Origin: Rhodospirillales bacterium
GTDB lineage: Bacteria; Pseudomonadota; Alphaproteobacteria; ATCC43930; CGMCC-115725
Length of the DNA stretch: 6,243 nt
NCBI GenBank assembly: GCA_015654725.1
Contig: JAATGI010000001.1
Coordinates: 1 to 6,243 of the forward strand
Direction of reading: 5' to 3'
The position numbers were made by a program, and so were the translations under genes. The notes beneath the pieces are model-generated. The model saw only the letters and a list, made by a program, of their open reading frames with translations, made no database searches and was not told the origin of the DNA. Below, one piece after another: positions 4,660 through 6,243 of this stretch; within the stretch, counting starts at the first letter, position 1, and every line of letters begins with the position of its first letter.

Positions 4660-5469
4660 ATGACCGATGCGGGCAAAACCATTCTCGTCACCGGCGCGTC
4701 GTCGGGCATCGGGCGCGCCGTCGCGGCGCATCTCGCCAAAGACGGCTGGCGCGTGTTCGGCACCTCGCGCTCCGGTCGCGGCGGCCCGGAGGGCGTCGAA
4801 ATGATCGCATGCGATGTCGATAGCGACGATTCGGTCACGCGCGCGGTCTCCGCGGCGGCGGTTCATACCGGGCGCATCGACGCGCTCGTCAACAATGCCG
4901 GCTGGGCGCTGATGGGCGCCATCGAGGACACCGCGATCGCCGAGGCGAAGGCGCAGATGGAGACCAATTTCTTCGGCGTGCTGCGCATGACGCGCGCGGT
5001 GTTGCCGCTGATGCGGACCCAGGGCGGCGGCCATATCGTCAATATCAGCTCGCTCTCGGGCGTGTTCGGCACGCCCTTCAGCGGCGTCTATAGCGCCGCC
5101 AAATTCGCGGTCGAGGGCATGAGCGAGGCGTTGCGGCTCGAGGCCCGGCCCTTCGGCATTCGCGTCGCGCTGGTCGAGCCCGGCGATTTCCGCACCAATC
5201 TGCCTTCAATGCGCCGCACCGTCGCGGCCGCCGCCGCCTCGGAATACGCCGCCGCGTTCCAGCGGTTTCACAAGAATCAGGCCAAGGACGAAGCCAAGGC
5301 GCCGTTGCCGGAGCCGGTGGCCGTGCTGGTCGCGAAAATTCTCGCCGATCCGAATCCAAGGGCGCGTTACAGCGTCGGCATGTTCACGCAGCGCATGGTC
5401 GGGCCGCTGAAGCGGTTTCTTCCGGGCGCGCTGTTCGAGGCCATCATCCGCGCCGCGCTCAAGGTCTGA
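4660..5469 (+). CDS. Classical short-chain dehydrogenase/reductase (SDR)
   Basis: The protein is 269 residues, usual for a classical SDR with a short C-terminal extension. It would catalyse NAD(P)H-dependent oxidation or reduction of a hydroxyl or keto group in the cytoplasm; the substrate is unknown. Motifs: nucleotide-binding TGASSGIG (11-18), an arginine at the end of the second strand (TSR, R37) that favours NADP(H), D52 of the adenine-binding CDV, NNAG (78-81), and the catalytic tetrad N103, S131, Y144 and K148 in a YSAAK context, then VEPGDFRTN (172-180). The C-terminal part (YSVGMFTQRMVGPLKRFLPGALFEAIIRAALKV) resembles SDRs related to 17-beta-hydroxysteroid dehydrogenases, but that does not fix the substrate. 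GGAGG at 4650-4654 lies 5 bases before the ATG. It is separated from the SRPBCC gene by the octamer palindrome and converges on the transporter gene. Confidence 0.93.
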   Translation: MTDAGKTILVTGASSGIGRAVAAHLAKDGWRVFGTSRSGRGGPEGVEMIACDVDSDDSVTRAVSAAAVHTGRIDALVNNAGWALMGAIEDTAIAEAKAQMETNFFGVLRMTRAVLPLMRTQGGGHIVNISSLSGVFGTPFSGVYSAAKFAVEGMSEALRLEARPFGIRVALVEPGDFRTNLPSMRRTVAAAAASEYAAAFQRFHKNQAKDEAKAPLPEPVAVLVAKILADPNPRARYSVGMFTQRMVGPLKRFLPGALFEAIIRAALKV

Positions 5470-5470
5470 A

Positions 5471-5500
5471 GCATGATCTTTTCAAATGGAAAGATCACGC
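5471..5500. terminator. Hairpin between convergent SDR and MFS genes
   Basis: TGATCTTTTC (5474-5483) and GGAAAGATCA (5488-5497) form a 10-bp stem with one G-T pair and an AAAT loop. After one mismatch the stem extends by two more pairs (5471-5472 with 5499-5500). It begins 1 base after the SDR stop and overlaps the transporter stop (5495-5497), so it could act as a bidirectional terminator. TCTTTTC lies inside the stem rather than after it, so this is not a textbook U-tract terminator. The arm GCATGATCTTTTC looks like one end of a palindromic repeat common in Hyphomicrobiales genomes (recalled, not searched). Confidence 0.55.
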
Positions 5501-6243
5501 TGTGACGCGCCGCATCAGCCGCGAGGAGATCAGGCCGAGTGCCGCGACCAGCGCGGCGCTCGCGGCGAACATCGCGCCATAGCCGAAGACGGACGCGATC
5601 TGTCCCGACAATACCGGGCTCATGCCTTGGCCGATGAAATAAAACGAGGCGAACAACGCCACGGCGGCGCCGCGCGCCTCGGGCGCCAGTTCGGTGCCGA
5701 TCACCTGCAAGGTGTTGTGCAACAGATAAAAACCGAAGCCGGAAACCGCGAACAGCGCCGCCAGGCCCAGCGCCGGCACCGGAGCGGCGGCGACGGCATA
5801 ACAAATCCCGACCAGAACGCCGCCCGCCGCCATCATGCGAATCGGCCCGAGCCGCCCGATCACCTGGCGCGCGGTGAGGCCGTAAATCAGCCCGCCCAGC
5901 GCGTAGGACGCGATGCATAATCCGGCGACCAGCGTGCCGCCTTCGCCGCGCGACAGCAAGGTCGGCGCGACGAAGGGAAAGACGCCGAACATGAACAAGC
6001 CCTCGCACAACACCGCGCCATAGACGATAAGCGCGCGGCGGTCGGTGAGCAGAAACGCGTAATCGCGCGCGGCCGCGGCGATGGAGAATCGCCGCCGCGA
6101 CTCGCCTTCGCTTTCGAGGCGCAAAAACGCGGCGGCGGCGATCGCGGCGGCGAAGACGGCGGTAATGGCGAACACGCTGCGCCAGCCCGCGAACTCGGCC
6201 AAGGCGCCCGAGAGCGCCGCGCCGCCCATCTGGCCGGTGATGA
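5495..6243 (-). CDS. Major facilitator superfamily (MFS) transporter, C-terminal part
   Basis: The frame is open to the right edge, so the N-terminal part of the gene lies outside. The ATG at 6229 is internal: codons before it read ITGQ and join ITGQMGGAALSGALAEFAGWRSVF, the fifth-helix motif C region leading into helix 6. About 249 residues are present. They contain roughly seven further membrane segments (near WRSVFAITAVFAAAIAAAAF, VYGAVLCEGLFMFGVFPFV, LVAGLCIASYALGGLIYGL, MMAAGGVLVGICYAVAAAP, ALGLAALFAVSGFGFYLL, AVALFASFYFIGQGMSPVL and MFAASAALVAALGLISS). ARQVIGRLGPIRMM between helices 8 and 9 corresponds to the second motif A of the 12-helix family. It is likely a proton-driven inner-membrane exporter of the drug/metabolite type, but no substrate can be read from the sequence. 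Its stop lies inside the hairpin shared with the SDR gene. Confidence 0.92.
   Translation of the reverse strand, partial: ITGQMGGAALSGALAEFAGWRSVFAITAVFAAAIAAAAFLRLESEGESRRRFSIAAAARDYAFLLTDRRALIVYGAVLCEGLFMFGVFPFVAPTLLSRGEGGTLVAGLCIASYALGGLIYGLTARQVIGRLGPIRMMAAGGVLVGICYAVAAAPVPALGLAALFAVSGFGFYLLHNTLQVIGTELAPEARGAAVALFASFYFIGQGMSPVLSGQIASVFGYGAMFAASAALVAALGLISSRLMRRVTA

Noticed and set aside
4475..4660. A 61-codon - strand frame across the octamer palindrome
   Set aside because: It is read through the repeat and antisense to the SRPBCC gene. Such repeats commonly create spurious predicted proteins.
5264..5279. A parS-like 16-mer in the SDR gene
   Set aside because: It matches at 12 of 16 positions with the central CGTG core broken, which makes ParB binding unlikely.
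1..6243. CRISPR array, tRNA/rRNA gene, transposase, or defence or toxin-antitoxin system
   Set aside because: I looked for regularly spaced direct repeats, tRNA-like TTCGANTC arms with matching stems, and relevant protein motifs, and found none.

Overview
The window reads as a chromosomal segment of a GC-rich alphaproteobacterium. The best fit is the Hyphomicrobiales (Rhizobiales, perhaps the Beijerinckiaceae/Methylocystaceae side). This rests on the gene order mnmG-rsmG-parA-parB, on proteins of alphaproteobacterial type, and on two short palindromic sequences that look like repeats scattered through Hyphomicrobiales genomes. The taxonomic call is an inference from memory; no marker in the window fixes the genus.

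Left part (1-3356, + strand): the 3' half of mnmG (tRNA U34 modification) runs into rsmG (16S rRNA G527 methylation), parA and parB (chromosome partitioning). The genes are packed with overlaps of 4, 17 and 4 bases, so they are almost certainly one operon. A perfect 16-bp parS palindrome, TGTTTCACGTGAAACA, lies inside the rsmG coding sequence at 1043-1058. Partitioning proteins and their DNA site therefore sit within 1.5 kb of each other: ParB loads at parS and spreads, and the ParA ATPase moves or positions the complex. The last residues of MnmG appear to be encoded by part of a palindromic repeat.

Middle (3357-3796): a GC-rich hairpin follows parB. On the - strand there is a well-supported 50-residue ORF for a small single-pass membrane protein (3378-3530), convergent with parB. 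Beyond it is an island of about 100 bp with 31% GC. It holds a candidate - strand promoter for the small ORF, an imperfect inverted repeat, and, just outside the island, a candidate + strand promoter for the next gene.

Right part (3797-6243): a small monooxygenase-like dimeric alpha/beta-barrel protein and an SRPBCC (Aha1-like) protein form a two-gene unit. A 67-bp palindrome built from tandem octamers overlaps the second gene's stop codon. An NADP-type short-chain dehydrogenase follows. It converges on a major facilitator superfamily transporter (- strand, 5' end beyond the window), and a hairpin between them looks like a shared terminator. These four genes look like ordinary accessory metabolism, and nothing ties them functionally to the partitioning operon.

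I see no CRISPR array, rRNA or tRNA gene, transposase, toxin-antitoxin pair or recognisable defence system. The most noteworthy items are the parS inside rsmG, the unannotated-looking small membrane protein ORF, the repeat-derived MnmG tail and the octamer palindrome.
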